Assembly: GCA_025765615.1 (NCBI GenBank)
Contig: JAIVFJ010000185.1
Location: forward strand, 62,001 to 126,000
Reading direction: 5' to 3'
Source of the DNA: Zopfochytrium polystomum
Lineage: Eukaryota; Chytridiomycota; Chytridiomycetes; Chytridiales; Chytridiaceae
Length of the DNA: 64,000 nt
Below are positions 31,629-43,700 of this stretch, one piece after another (position 1 is the first letter of the stretch; every line of letters begins with the position of its first letter). Made by a program: the position numbers and the translations under genes. A model generated the notes under the pieces. It saw only the letters and a list, made by a program, of their open reading frames with translations. It was not told the origin of the DNA and did no database searches.

Positions 31629-34199
31629 TCACACCAAAATCACAGTTTCCTTGCAATCGCTCCCTGGCGGCAAGTCGATGAGCGACTGGTACTGGTCCAC
31701 GGCGGTCTCGGAGCCCCAAAACTGTTTCGGCGTCCGTCTGGCAAACGGCGCGCCGCGCACCACAGTCATGGCGTCCATCCACGCGACAGAGTGCCAATTA
31801 GTGTCCTTGGAGACCCTGAAAACGGGGCTCCCGTCGCTCCCGCGGCGCGTGTCGTCCGCCTTGAACTGAGCAAAGACGCCGTCGGCGACCACCATGGTGT
31901 CGAGGTGGCGGTACGGGTCGGGCAAGTTGATGGCGACGGAGGCGCCGGCGTAGTCAAAGACGAAGCAGCGCTCTGTCGGACACACGGTTTCGGCGGCCTG
32001 CCAGATCAAGAACAATGCGGCTTCAACTACGGCATCCAGGCACGGCTGGCGGAATGCGCCGAAGGGGGTTGTGCGGTCCCAGCCGACCTGGACGCGGTAG
32101 GAGGTAGCCAGCTTGATGAGGTGGGCGCGCTTCCGGACGCCAAAGACGTGGCGATATTCGCACGAGACGAGGGCGCACAGGAGCGCTGTTTCCTCTAGGG
32201 TTTCCTGGGGGCTGCGGAGCGCGAGGAATGTGGCTTCGGTCCGGAAGTGGCGGAGACGAATTTTGAGCTCGACAATAACGAGAGCGATGGGAGACGTCGC
32301 GTGCTTTTTGAGAAAAGCTTGCTCGCCCTGTCCGAGGCCGTATACGTTGGGCATTGAGTATCCCGTGGCTACCATCGCTTGTCCCGGCATGGTAATTACC
32401 TGCAGGAGGGTCAGATAGAAAATGTTTTAGTTCTTCATGAATTCAACACTTGGCCATCAGTTTGGTTCTTACCGCAGGCTGAAGAAAGCGTGCTGCCCAA
32501 GCGAAAAGTGGAACAAAGTCGAGTTCTCCTTCCACCGTCTCTGATGGTGGGAGCAACGATGCCGGCGTAGATCCCGTTCTCGCAAGAACGAGGTCGTTTG
32601 GCATGAACTTCTCAATGTAATAGTCCTTTACGCACTCTCGCGCGGCATCTGCGCGGTCTTTCAGTCCGGCCCAGTGCGCGGCCAGCTCAGAAGAGAGAGT
32701 GGCGGGCACCGCTTTCGCCCTGAGCTTCACGCCGTCGGTCGAGATTTCGAGAATATTTTGGGCCAGCTGCGAGATTAGAGACGACTGGAGGATGTCCACG
32801 TTGCGAGACTGCGGCAACGACACGTTTGCCAGCTTGCGCCAGCCAACGCTGGAGTCAGGCTCCACAAAGACTCTTTCGTTGTAGGCCTCTTGGTTCGCGC
32901 CGTCCGGATCAAAGTAGTCGGCAAAGCCAAGGAGACCGAGGCCGTCGACGCCAAACTGGTCGTTCAAGCCGATCAAACTGTAGTCTCCTGCGCTCAAGGC
33001 GGCGCGAGCGGCGCGGACGGTCAGCTGCTCAAATGTCTCTTCCGGACGGAAGTCCAACGAGTTGGCTGTGGCATTGAGGCCAAATAAGGAGTAGTACAGG
33101 TCGCGCTTATCGTAGCACGACCTCGCCGAGTTTTTTTTGAGAAGGTATCCCAACATCGAAAAGTGGTCGGCTTGGGAGTAGAAGCTCAGCCTGTCCGAGT
33201 AGATCTTGTCAAATACAGAACCGTTACTGGAGTTCAAGGCCACCCGTTTCGCGAGCAAGAGCTCGCGCATCGTCCAAACCCGGTCGACCCAGGCGTCCAG
33301 CGTGTCGTGGTCGTCCAAATCGGTGACGACGTACACCAGCGCCGCCATCTGGTAAATCGAAGGGCTGAGCGCGAGTGAGGCGGCAACGCCGGCAAAGTCA
33401 TCCTGGTCGACGCACTCAATGTCGAGCCAGTAGTGGGTAAGAGGCGTGCCGCCGCACTCCTCCAGTATCTGCGTGGCGCTTGCGACCACTTCTATCAGGC
33501 CGCGAACCTGTTCTGTCCGTGCGAAAGTCCACGGCGCGGAGGAAGACTGCGACTGCCAGTGGTGGCTGATCGCGACGTATTTAATGGAATCGAGCTCGCT
33601 GCGCGTCACGATGACGCGCTGCCACGAGCCAATTTCAACCAATGTGATGAGGGCGTCGTTAATACTGCCAGTGGTGGCGTTTGCGGTGACGGCGGTGAAC
33701 TGGCGCGCCCATTGCTGGGGCCAAACCATGAGAGTTGGGCGCAGGGGACTGTGTTCAAACACGAACCCAGGAGCGGCGGTTGTCGACGAGATATCGTTGG
33801 TGGTGTCGTTTCTAAGGTCGACACCTTCTGCGCCCGGTCCCAGAAGGTCGGCCAGAATACTTGCAACGCTTGGAAGGAACTCTTCGCCATAAAACTCTCC
33901 ATTGCGGAGCTTTTCCTGCTTGATCTTGTTGTGCAGGTCGTATCGCTGCTGTATTGCGATCTGTTTTCCCGGGAAGTAAGAGCTCGAGCCTTTGCCGGGT
34001 CCCAATTTGACTCTTTTTTTTGATGACTCCGCCCTACCTGTTTCGCGTACTCCAGTCCGGCGAGCGGGTTTTCGTACCTTTGGAACAAACTGTTTGTGTG
34101 GCTCTCGGCGTGTTGGAGCCGCTCGGGCGACTGCTGCTGCACCGGGGCCTCGAGGTTGCTGCCGTCTTGGGGAGCCGGTGTGGTGTGTGGCGTAGACAT
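31629..34199 (-). CDS. HET-domain (heterokaryon-incompatibility-type) protein
   Basis: On the minus strand, exons 34199-34038, 33960-32473 and 32399-31629 join in phase 0 at both junctions and give 806 aa. The central region has the HET signature in order: YVAISHHW (about residue 180), HYWLDIECVDQDD (about 235), IYQMAALVYVVTDLDD, and RVWTMRELLLAKR (about 282). In filamentous fungi HET domains act as executors of incompatibility-type cell death and in non-self recognition; their fold is related to TIR. The N-terminal ~150 residues are charged and probably partly helical. The C-terminal ~400 residues are unrecognised. The start at 34199 was chosen because upstream sequence is only a CT tract, and because splicing out 34037-33961 restores frame. 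It sits 6.5 kb from the TIR-NACHT gene, on the opposite strand. Confidence 0.8.
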
Positions 34200-34201
34200 T
34201 G

Positions 34202-34260
34202 AAGAAAGTGACCGAGAGATAGAGAGGGAGAGACAGAGAGAGAGAGACAGTCAGAGAGAG

Positions 34261-34335
<75 letters not shown>
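34202..34335. repeat. Long (AG)n/(CT)n tract upstream of the HET gene
   Basis: About 130 bases of nearly pure AG on the plus strand, ending a few bases from the HET start codon. On the HET coding strand it is a pyrimidine tract in the 5' untranslated or core promoter region. Confidence 0.9.
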
Positions 34336-34337
<2 letters not shown>

Positions 34338-35539
34338 GTCCACATCGAAGCATTGTGTATCCGATGATGATCTCCACCCAACGGACTGAGACAGACACTC
34401 GCTGATGCGCAGACAAACGCATGCGCAGTTTTCTTCAAATCCCGCATGAGGCTGGCACCAGTGCACGGGTTTGGTGGCACAAGGCCAGAGATGGACTTCA
34501 ACAGCGTTGCCTCGCTAAAGTACGCCCAACTGAGCTGGGCCTGTCGTGTGCGTAGGCTGAGTGGGTCTTGCGGAAGTTCCGCTTGGCCAGGGGCCCTGGC
34601 ACCGCGCGGGCGCCCACGGCGTGCCTACAAACAGTGGCGCGAACGGCATTGGATGGTCGGCCACACGAAAGAGAGGGAATCGCTCAGACCCCTCAAGTAG
34701 CCCGTGAAGAATCGTTTTTTTGATGGCAATCAGAGGGAAAAAGACAACCCAATTAATGGGAGTGAAAAAAAAAGTAGAAACATTGAAAAAACGAGCAAAA
34801 AGTCGTACCACACTTGGCTCGGCCCCTGCGCCCCGACCTCCGCTTCAGCACTATCTGCAACTGGGACCTTTTTTGCCCGCCCTTGCTGTCGCCTCAAAAC
34901 CATCAGCGCCAAACAGGACACTCATCCCCAATTGCACCTGTTGTCTCGTCCCTTGATCGCCTGTAAGTCGCTGATCATCTCACTGCACGTTCCTCAATCA
35001 TCCATCACTCAATCAGTGCTGCCCCAGTCTTCAGTTTCATCCAATCTTTTGGAGACTGCTGCAAGCACACCACCGTCATCGCAACGCCCCCACGCAATAC
35101 ACACTGATTGTGACTACAAGAACCTGCCGACTGACTGCCCCACAGCCTGCCTCAACTGTAGCATATTGGCGCATTCAGTGTTGCACTTCAATTGGCAACC
35201 TAATCTCAGTGCCTGCCCCTTTTTACAAACCCAATTGTGACCCTCAATTAGCGGTTGGGGGCTACATTTGAATACCTTTCACTGTATTTTGTTTCATATA
35301 AGTATCCACCCAGATTTTAAATTCTGCAACATTTCTGAGTGCGGCAGCTGAAGTCCAGTTACAGTATGTTAGAGAGAAGTGTTTCAACGAATTTCTTTAA
35401 CTTACAAGACTCAAGATGCCCAACACAATTCAGTATTATGTGAAAGAATGTGATCCAGATCATGTGCGCAGCTGAGATGGTTCACCACTGTTGTTTGATG
35501 GTCAGCCCCTCTTGCCCATGCTTGAGCAGGATGAACTTG
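34336..35539. other. Gene-free region right of the HET gene
   Basis: No gene is seen. The stretch from 34480 to 34640 is GC-rich; from about 34700 the sequence becomes A/T-richer and stays so up to about 48.5 kb. No promoter or RNA gene was recognised. Confidence 0.4.
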
Positions 35540-35870
35540 AGTATGAAGCATGGAGTGTGTTAGGCGGAACTGACTGGTTAGCAGCAAGAGGCACAAGATG
35601 GACCCGAACCTATTGTGACTGTCAGTTATCATTCTCATGATGCCCATGGGAGAGTGAGCCACCGCCAATGCAGACCTGGGCGCTGGCTTGTGCTGATGAC
35701 AAATACTCCAAGTATTAAGTGGAACAGAAACCTGGTGGCAACAGTTTTCCTCCTCCTCTGCTCAAGCAGATAATATAGGAGAGGCTTTTACCCTTTGCCG
35801 GTCATGCTTGCCTAGCAACTATCACAGCGTGCATATCATCATTTTATATCAATAATTCGGATTGCAGGCA
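35540..35870. repeat. Dispersed repeat R2, second inverted copy
   Basis: Reverse complement of about 2945-3260, including the GTTAGCAGCAAGAGGCACAA block and the hairpin CTCTGCTCAAGCAGA. It overlaps in content with the copy at 29425-29650. Confidence 0.8.
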
Positions 35871-36169
35871 TCCATTTGGTTTAAGAAAAAATTTAAACAA
35901 AATCTAAGCATGCTTGAGGAACAAATGAGGGTGAGTCGGATGATATCCTTTCGATCTCCTCCTCATCCGTCTTCAATCACACAGGCGGTGTGCCCGCGTC
36001 TTCGAGCTCCTCCAACGGGTATCTTCCCCTTACTCACAAACACCGCACGACGACCTCTGCAAATGCGACCACTGTGGAAGCCTCACAGGAGTACCTTACA
36101 CCCAGCGGAAGATGGGCATGCAACCCTGAGTCAAACGCTGTGTGGACTCCCAGGATGGGATGGAATCCC

Positions 36170-36310
36170 CATGCATTGTGAGAACAATAACTGACAGTCA
36201 CAATAGGTTTGGGTCAATCTTGGGCATCATGACAATGATAACTGACAGTCACAATAGGTTTGGGTCTCTCTTGTGCCACTTACTGCTAACCAGTCAGTTC
36301 CACCTAATAC
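36170..36310. repeat. Dispersed repeat R2, forward partial copy
   Basis: Matches 3150-3245. The AACTGACAGTCACAATAGGTT piece is itself duplicated here (near 36190 and 36240). Together with 35540-35870 it forms an inverted pair. Confidence 0.7.
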
Positions 36311-36546
36311 GGCAGGTTGCCAGGACCGAGGTTAAGCAATTTGGTTGGAGTGTTACTTGGCCTACTAGGGATGTGGGCTTACCACCCCGGACACCAGGGG
36401 GGGAGTGCAAGTTTTGGGTCTTTTGGTGTGAGCAGTGTGCAGGAGCTTGGACATGATACTGCTCTGCAAGGATGACTTGCAGCATTTTGCAAGTGATGGT
36501 CCTTGTAACAGCTTTGTATAAAGACAAACACAAGACTGACAAAAGC

Positions 36547-36855
36547 TGTTATGAATCACCCTCTGGAAGCCTCTGAAACCTTCTAGAACATTCCTTCATG
36601 GAACCTTGTGGAACCTTCTGGAACCTTCTTTGCTTTCCTGACTTGTCTTGTTATCATCAGGTATCATTGGTATCATTGTATTACTAATTGCTCTTTCTGG
36701 AACTTTCATTGAGTCTTGACAAGGAAGACTCTCAGGAGGTATAAAAGGGGGATGGGGGACCTGTCCCATCCTTCAAGTGAATTATTGTTTCCAATACAAT
36801 CATCACTCCTCTCAGTTCCTTCTCTGCCTTGTCCTGTCCTACCATGTTCCTGACA
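36547..36855 (+). mobile_element. Solo LTR with target-site duplication
   Basis: A 309-bp segment beginning TGTTATGA and ending CTGACA is repeated at 37097-37409 with high identity. It has the TG...CA ends of LTRs and a TATA box (TATAAAA at 36740). The 5 bases on each side are the same, AAAGC (36542-36546 and 36856-36860), which is a target-site duplication. No internal element lies next to it, so it is a solo LTR left by LTR-LTR recombination. Confidence 0.8.
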
Positions 36856-37096
36856 AAAGCCAGGTTCAACCTCCCACTGCCCCCACCTTCAAGGGAGTAC
36901 TCTGCCCATCCATCATCCAACACACTGAATTCTTTCAGGCTTGTTGGAGTCTGCTCACACCACATACCTACAAAGAGTAACCCTGAGGAAAAATGACATT
37001 TGCACTGGTCCCAGTGCTATTGACACTTCTACTGCTTCTGACACTCCATGAGCACTTGGAGGTGGTCTTGGCCACTCTGGCCTCGAAGCCTCAAAC

Positions 37097-37409
37097 TGTT
37101 ATGAATCACCCTCTGGAAACCTCTGGAACCTTCCAGAACATTCCTTCATGGAACATTGTGGAACCTTCTGGAACCTTCTTTGCTTTCCTGACTTGTCTTG
37201 CTGTCATTGGTATCATTGGTATCATTGTATTACTAATTGTTCTTTCTGGAACTTTCTTTGAGTCTTGGCAAGGAAGACTCTTAAAAGGTATAAAAGGGGG
37301 ATGGGGGACCTGTCCCATCCCTCAAGTGAATTATTGTTTCCAATACAATCATCACTCCTCTCAATTCCTTCTCTGCCTTGCCTTGCCTTGTCCTGCCATG
37401 TTCCTGACA
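37097..37409 (+). mobile_element. 5' LTR of a truncated Ty3/gypsy-type element
   Basis: Second copy of the same LTR (TG...CA, TATAAAA at 37289). It is followed 40 bases later by a gag-like reading frame, so it is the left LTR of an element. No matching 5-bp duplication is seen at its right side, as expected for a 5' LTR still joined to its interior. A primer-binding site matching a known tRNA end could not be identified. Confidence 0.75.
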
Positions 37410-37449
37410 TCATAATTCACTTCACCCTCTCCTACTACTCTCTGCCATC

Positions 37450-38030
37450 ATGTCTGACCAAAACAACACCTTCCCTGATGCAACTGCCTTCCAAGCCTTG
37501 ATGGACCAAATACAAGCCCTTTCAAGACAGACACACCAACTTCAAGAACAAGTCCTTCACCAGCAGCACCAGCTTCAACAACAACTTCACCAACAAGAAC
37601 ATCAAGCTCTTCCCCTGCCCCAAGCCAACCAAGCAAGAGAGCCCAAGGTTCCCAGCCCTGACAAGTTCACTGGGCTGGCCAAAGACCTCAGGAACTTTAT
37701 GGCCACTGTGGAGAATGTCATCCTTCTCCAACCTTCAAGATTTCCAAGTGAGCAAGTCAAGGTTCTTTTCACTGGTACAGATCTCTCCCAAGCCCACCCA
37801 CCACCCTGCAAGCGCTCTGGGAGGGGCTGGAAGCTACCTTTGGTGACCCCTACGCATCTTGGACAGCAAGATCCAAGCTCAAGCATATCAAGCAAGGAAA
37901 GCAATCTTGTGTGGCCTACACCAACCAATTCAAGCAACTAGCCAGAGACTCTGGATACAATGATGCAGCTCTGATGGAGCTGTACCATGATGGTCTCCAT
38001 GAGTCTATCCAAGACATGCTTTCTCAGTCT
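37450..38030 (+). pseudogene. Broken gag gene of an LTR retrotransposon
   Basis: The frame opens with an ATG 40 bases after the LTR and encodes a Gln/His-rich coiled coil, then a retrotransposon Gag signature (PSPDKFTG...LRNFMATVENV, FPSEQVKVLF). A one-base frame change lies near 37790-37805. After it the family pattern goes on in another frame (FGDPYASW, YTNQFKQLARDSGY, YHDGL). The coding similarity stops at about 38025 in a T-rich run, with no zinc knuckle, protease, reverse transcriptase or integrase. It is a dead 5' fragment of a Ty3/gypsy-like element. Confidence 0.75.
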
Positions 38031-40734
38031 TTTTTTTTTATTTTTTTTTATTTTTATTTTTTTTATTGTTCCAGCCCCAGAGGGGCTGGTGGGAAGAGAA
38101 AGAGCCATCAACAGTGAACCGTAATGGACTACGTCCAGGTATCACCTCAGCAAACCCACCCCATGCGCTACAGACTTACAGGGTCGTCAGGCATCTCCAC
38201 CGCACATAAAGCCACAATGATCAAAGGAGAAGGGGAAAACACAGAATCAAGAAAATAGAGAAGTGAGTCTGAAGGAGGTCAGTGTACGAGAGGGGAGCAG
38301 CTGTGAAAAGTCGTGAAAAAAAAAAAACAGAAGAAAACAAAAGGCTTCACTGGACGGGCGGGGGGGTCGGCCGGCCGGTCGGTCGGGTCAGCCCTGTCGT
38401 GCGCGATGCGCCAGTGTTTCGGTGACTCTGCTTTCTCTCGGTTTCTTCTTTTGACCTCTTCTTGTTCCCTCTCACGTCCCTCTTGATCCCCAACTCCCAG
38501 CCTCTGCGATGCTATTCCAGGTCTTTTTCTGTCTCTTTTTTTTTTTTCTTTTCCCTGCTAATCTTTGAATGCGCTCTCTATTGTTTGGAAGGAGGGTGCG
38601 GGAGGGTAAGGTGTTAGCAAGGGCAAGACAATGGGATGTCAGTACTATGGGTTCCGTGTCCGGGAGGTACTCGCCTCCCCCCCCCTTTTTTTTTCTTTTT
38701 TCTTTTCTTCCCCCCCCTCCTCCCCTCAGTTTGCCGTAGATAGAGTTTGAATAAAAAAAAGAGCAAACACAGACCCACCCACTCGCCCTCCCCTCCACTT
38801 AACGCCCCCGAGGCCGGAGAGTATCGTGTTTGTTTTTGAGTCGCTTGACCCCCGCCCCTCCCGCGTTCGATGGCGTAACGTGTTTTTAGGGTGGAGGGAC
38901 TTAGTGCCAGCGGGGGGTGGAAGGGGGCGGCCCCGGTACTTTCGTAAGCACACTCCATAATATCCAACGCGCGCTTCGCGACGTTTTTCTGTTTCTTCCT
39001 TCCTTTCCTTTCTTCTTGTTCCACCCCATCGCAACTCGACTTTAGCAAAAGCCCCCTCACCCATTGCAAAAAAATAAGAAAAAAAAAAAAAAGGGCGGCA
39101 CGTACCAGTGATACTTCGAAGTAAAAGTAACTCGAAATTGGATCATCAATCGCAACGTTTCTGCCGTGTGATGGGTTTTCTACGCGCGAGCGCGCGCGCT
39201 CGTGGGCTTCGGTTAGCCAGGTGGGAACTTTCCTCAGCGCAACCGAAGCAACACATACAGTACACGATATGAAAAGCAATTAAATATTACATGAAAGCAC
39301 AAATTAATGGTGAATGAAATCCGCCCACTTCTGTCCGTCGGCTTCGACCTTGGGTCCGTTTGTCCAGTCGAGGCGGGGCGAAGGCTGGGTCTCTCTCTCT
39401 CTCTCGCTCTCTCTCTCTTTCGAACGAGCGCGAAAATGTGGGGAGCGTGACCGTGTGTGTGTGTGAGTGTGTGTGTGTGTGTGTGTGTGCAAATAAAGCA
39501 TCTGCTCTTTACGGGCCGCCACACAGGCGGGCGGGCGGGTGTTGCAAGTGAAAAGCGGCGCAGCCACAACAGCAACAACAACGGCTCGGGGGTCGTGGAC
39601 TGTCCAGCGATGCTCGACGCCGACCCCGCCGACACCGAAGACGCTCTTCACTGCTTCCCCACTTCGACTGCCAAGCGGCTAGCGGCGCAGGCGTGCCTGT
39701 GCCTGAGTAGGATGCCGATCGCGCGCAGTAACCCACAGTGACGCTGAGTGAAAGCCAGACGGGAGAGCTACGAGGCCTGTGTGTCGTGTGGTGTGTGTGC
39801 GTGTGTGTGTGTGTGGTTGGAAAAAAAATAGAGAAAACGACAAAAACAAGATTTTCGTCGACAAGGTGAGTGAGAGTCGAGATTGATCCGAACGCAGTCC
39901 CGCCCCTCCCTCGCCCAGATCCATCCATCCATCCATCCAGCGATCGCCCTCCGCCCCGCATCCCTCCCTCCTTTTAGAGGCTCGCCGGCACCGTGGACAC
40001 ATCGCTCTGATGGATCAGGCGACGTCTGGATCAGGTCGGATCAAGCCTGTCAGGGAAGTACGAGATTTTGCGCACAACCGAAGGTGAGGAATGCTGCTCG
40101 CTGCTGAGAGACAAACGACTTGTCGTCCTTCCAGTCATCCACCCACACAGCCCGCCCTCCGCCCCTCTCTCCCTTTGCATGATCGCCAGACCTCCCCAGA
40201 CGATGCATTGAGGGCGACAACTTCCATGCAACAACGACACAGTGAGCAAGCAAACCTCCGTCCCTTGTTTGAAGACAACACCACTAACTAGCCGATTGTA
40301 CTGCACCCCTTTCAACAAACAGCATCCCCTCTCTTTGCAAGAATCAAGATTTCGTTTCTCGTTGACCAGGATCATCAGCGGTAAGCAATCTTGGGGGGGG
40401 CCAATGTGAAAATCAGCACTCATCTTTAATCGTTTCATTTGCTGTCCTATAAACTCTTGAACACCCAACGGTCCCATCGAATGAATATCTCAGGCTCACT
40501 CCCCGCAGCTGCATCCCTATTTGCTCTTCTTTTTCCCTCTTTTTCTTGCACTAATCAGGTTCTGGGAACTGACCAGCCAACTCCTTCTAAACTAACACTG
40601 AGTACTTCTGAAATTCCTCTGCCTCTATGAAAGTCACCCTTCAAAAGCTCTTTCTCAAACATTTCTAATTTCACCAAATCTAACATTCAAATCTTCTTTG
40701 CAGAGCCCATCACCGATTGTGCTTTCGTAGGAGA
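38031..40734. other. Gene-free region before the NLR gene
   Basis: No gene is established. It starts with a T-rich run where gag breaks off and holds many A/T/C homopolymers, a GCGC-rich palindrome at 39184-39202, a CT tract at 39391-39420, and TG tracts at 39452-39490 and 39780-39815. An acceptor-like CTTTGCAG at 40696-40703 suggests an intron in the 5' untranslated region of the NLR transcript. Confidence 0.4.
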
Positions 40735-43700
40735 ATGACCAGCCAAACAGCTGTGTGGATTGTGGCATTTGTTTACAATGACCTTGGACGGAAGATCCAC
40801 GTTCCAACCAACACAAGTTTTGATGGCTTGCTTCAGCTTGTGGCTGCAAGGTTCCAGATCTCTCCTGCCATTGAGTTGGTGTACATGGACTCTGCCACCA
40901 GCAATTCAATGGTCCTTGACACTAGTGATGATCTGCCCAGTCTGCTTTCTCAGAATTACAAGTGGAAAGTAAGGTTCTTCCTTTTTGTCCTGGATTCTCT
41001 CTTTGTTTCAGTGTGAATTGAACCTCATGTAATTCAAGGTGCTCACCCTGAGCTCCAGTGCCACTGGAAATGTCGCCCCTGCTGCTGCTGGCACAAACAA
41101 CCCAAGTGTAGTGGCTGCTCCTGCTGCTCCTTCTGCCCATGCTGCCCATGGTGCCCCTGCCGCCCCCACTGCTCCTGCTGCTCCCGTTGCTCCCGTTGTA
41201 GGCTCTGGTGGCAACTCAAATGTGGCAGCTGCTGTTGGGGAGAGCTACGACAAGAGTCTTCCACTGAAGAAAGGTGAGGAACCTGATTCAATTCGTTGCC
41301 TCAATGGCTCATGGCCAATTCCTTGGCTTGTTTTCTTTACTCTCCCAGATAAATGGATTGAGCTGATTCCAGATGACTGGGAATGCAAAAGCAATGTTCA
41401 AAAACACCCCTTTTTCATCAGGTTTGTTCCTTATTACGCTTCTCCCTGTGGCTTGCTCTCAAATCCTTGTCAGCTACCGGCAAGCGTCTGAGGCAGGTTT
41501 TGCCCGGAGCCTGTTTGACAGAATGAAGATCACCCTGTTGGAAGCCTACACTGGATCTGACCTCACTGAGGAGTCCAGGATGGCTGCAAGACATGCTTTT
41601 TTGGATGCAGAGTGCCTGGCCTATGCCCAGGATTGGGGAATCAACTCCATGTCTGGACTGTTTCACTCCTCAGTGATCATTCTCCTGTGTACTGATGCAA
41701 GCATGGTCAGAATGCAAAAGGCTGACAAAGAGCCTGACAACTGCTTGTTAGAAGTGAGTTTGTTGTCCCCATCGGTATTCCCCTCTGACAAATGCATCCA
41801 GTGGGAGCTTGCACTTCAGATGAAGAAAGAAAGAGGCCATGACATCCTTCCTGTTCTTCTTTCATGCCAAGATGAGGCACCCTTGGCAAATGGCAAAAAG
41901 GCAAAGGTCATGGTGGACTTCAGCACCTTTGATCTCAAGAAATTTCCTGACCACCCCCATGCCCACCCTTTAAGTCCTGGCCTCCAATCTGTGTCTCAAA
42001 CAATCAAGATGATTTTAGAGCTGAATGGGCCAAAGGCAAATCCTGAGAATGATGTAATGAAGTGCGTGCCAACACTTTTTTTTTTTTAAATTACCTCTTT
42101 CATTACTTACACATGCCCTTCTTTTAACCTTCACAGGATTGTGACTGAAGCCAGAGAAGTGTACAGTCGCCGTAAGGCTGAATTGAAAACACCTAGTCCA
42201 AGCCAAGATATTTCACTTTCCAGATCTAGTTTGGCTGAATTGGAGAACTGGTTGTCCCCCCTGTCTGAATTCATGGATCTTGAGAGGGAGGCTCTCCTGA
42301 AGAATGTGCTTTCTGGATCCAGGGTGTGGTTGCTCAAGAGAGTGTTCAAATTTCTTTCTCCAGATGATCCCCCTGCTGCCAGCGCCAACAGGGTGATGTG
42401 GTTGAAAGGCGTGGCTGGAGTGGGCAAGTCTGTGATGGCTGCCATGGTCTCCAGGGAGCTGCAGGCGCAGGGGATGCTTGGTGGCTTGTTCTTTTGCAAG
42501 CATGATGACGAGTGTCGCAGCAGTGCTCGAAACCTGGTCTTGACTCTTGTGTTTGGTCTTGCAAAGTTTAGTCTTCAGTATGGAGAGATTCTGCTTCAAG
42601 TCAAGCAAGACAATCCAGATATTCTGTCCAGATCTGTGTTTGAGATGATGAAAGTATTGCTTGTTAAGCCATTGCAGAAGGTTGTTGAAAGCAAGAAGCT
42701 GAATGTACCTGTGGTCCTGGTTGTGGATGCCCTGGATGAGTGTGGAGCCATCGGAAAGAGGAATGAGATCCTTGCAGTCTTTCAGGAACTGAACAGGCTG
42801 CTTCCAGTCAATGTGAAGATGCTGGTGACTGGACGCCCTGAAGCAGATATTGTGAAAGCCTTTGAAAAGATTCCATTTGAGGAAATTGAGCCAACTGCTG
42901 AAGAGAACACTCAGGACCAGATCGATTTCACAAGGAATTATCTCAGAACCTTGAGCATGAAGCAATCTGTGATTGATAAGGGATCTGAGATTCTGGTGTC
43001 AAAGTCTGCTGGAATTTTTGTCTGGCTTGTGACTGCTTGCACTTATTTGCAGAAATTGGAGACTGAAGAAATCACTCTTGAGCAAATTCAAGATCTTACT
43101 GAGGGTGACAAGATGGATGGAAGCATTGACTTGATGTATGACAGAATATTCAATGGCATCCTTCAGTCGATCAAAGCGAGTTTTTTGGAAAATCTTCTTT
43201 GTGCTGTGTTGTCCATCATTGTTCTTGCCTATGAACCTCTGACTGCAGCAGCCATTGTCTCTCTGATGGACAAGGAGATACCTGAAAATGTGATGAGGTG
43301 CATCCGGATGCTTGATCCTATCCTTGTGCTTGATGGTTCCACCAAGAAGATTAGGATTTTCCACAAGTCTGTTAAGGACTACCTGATAAATCCTGAAAGA
43401 TGCCAGTTGTCTCTTCGCATTGACTCGAAAAGTAGCCACTCTGAATTTGCTAGGCTGTGCATCAGTGCACTGGACGAAAACCTGAAATTTAATATGTGTG
43501 ATCTGCCATTCTCAGAATTCCATTCTGAGATTCCTGATTTTGATGCGAAAGTGCAGAAAGGAATCCCTGAGCATGTCAGATACGCAGTGAAGAACTTCTG
43601 GGAGCACTGCTTTGACTCCTCAGTGGAAACTACCAGTGAGATTATTAAAGTGGAAGCGAATCAACCCTCAGAGGCATCGTCCCCCAAACAAGACACAGAG

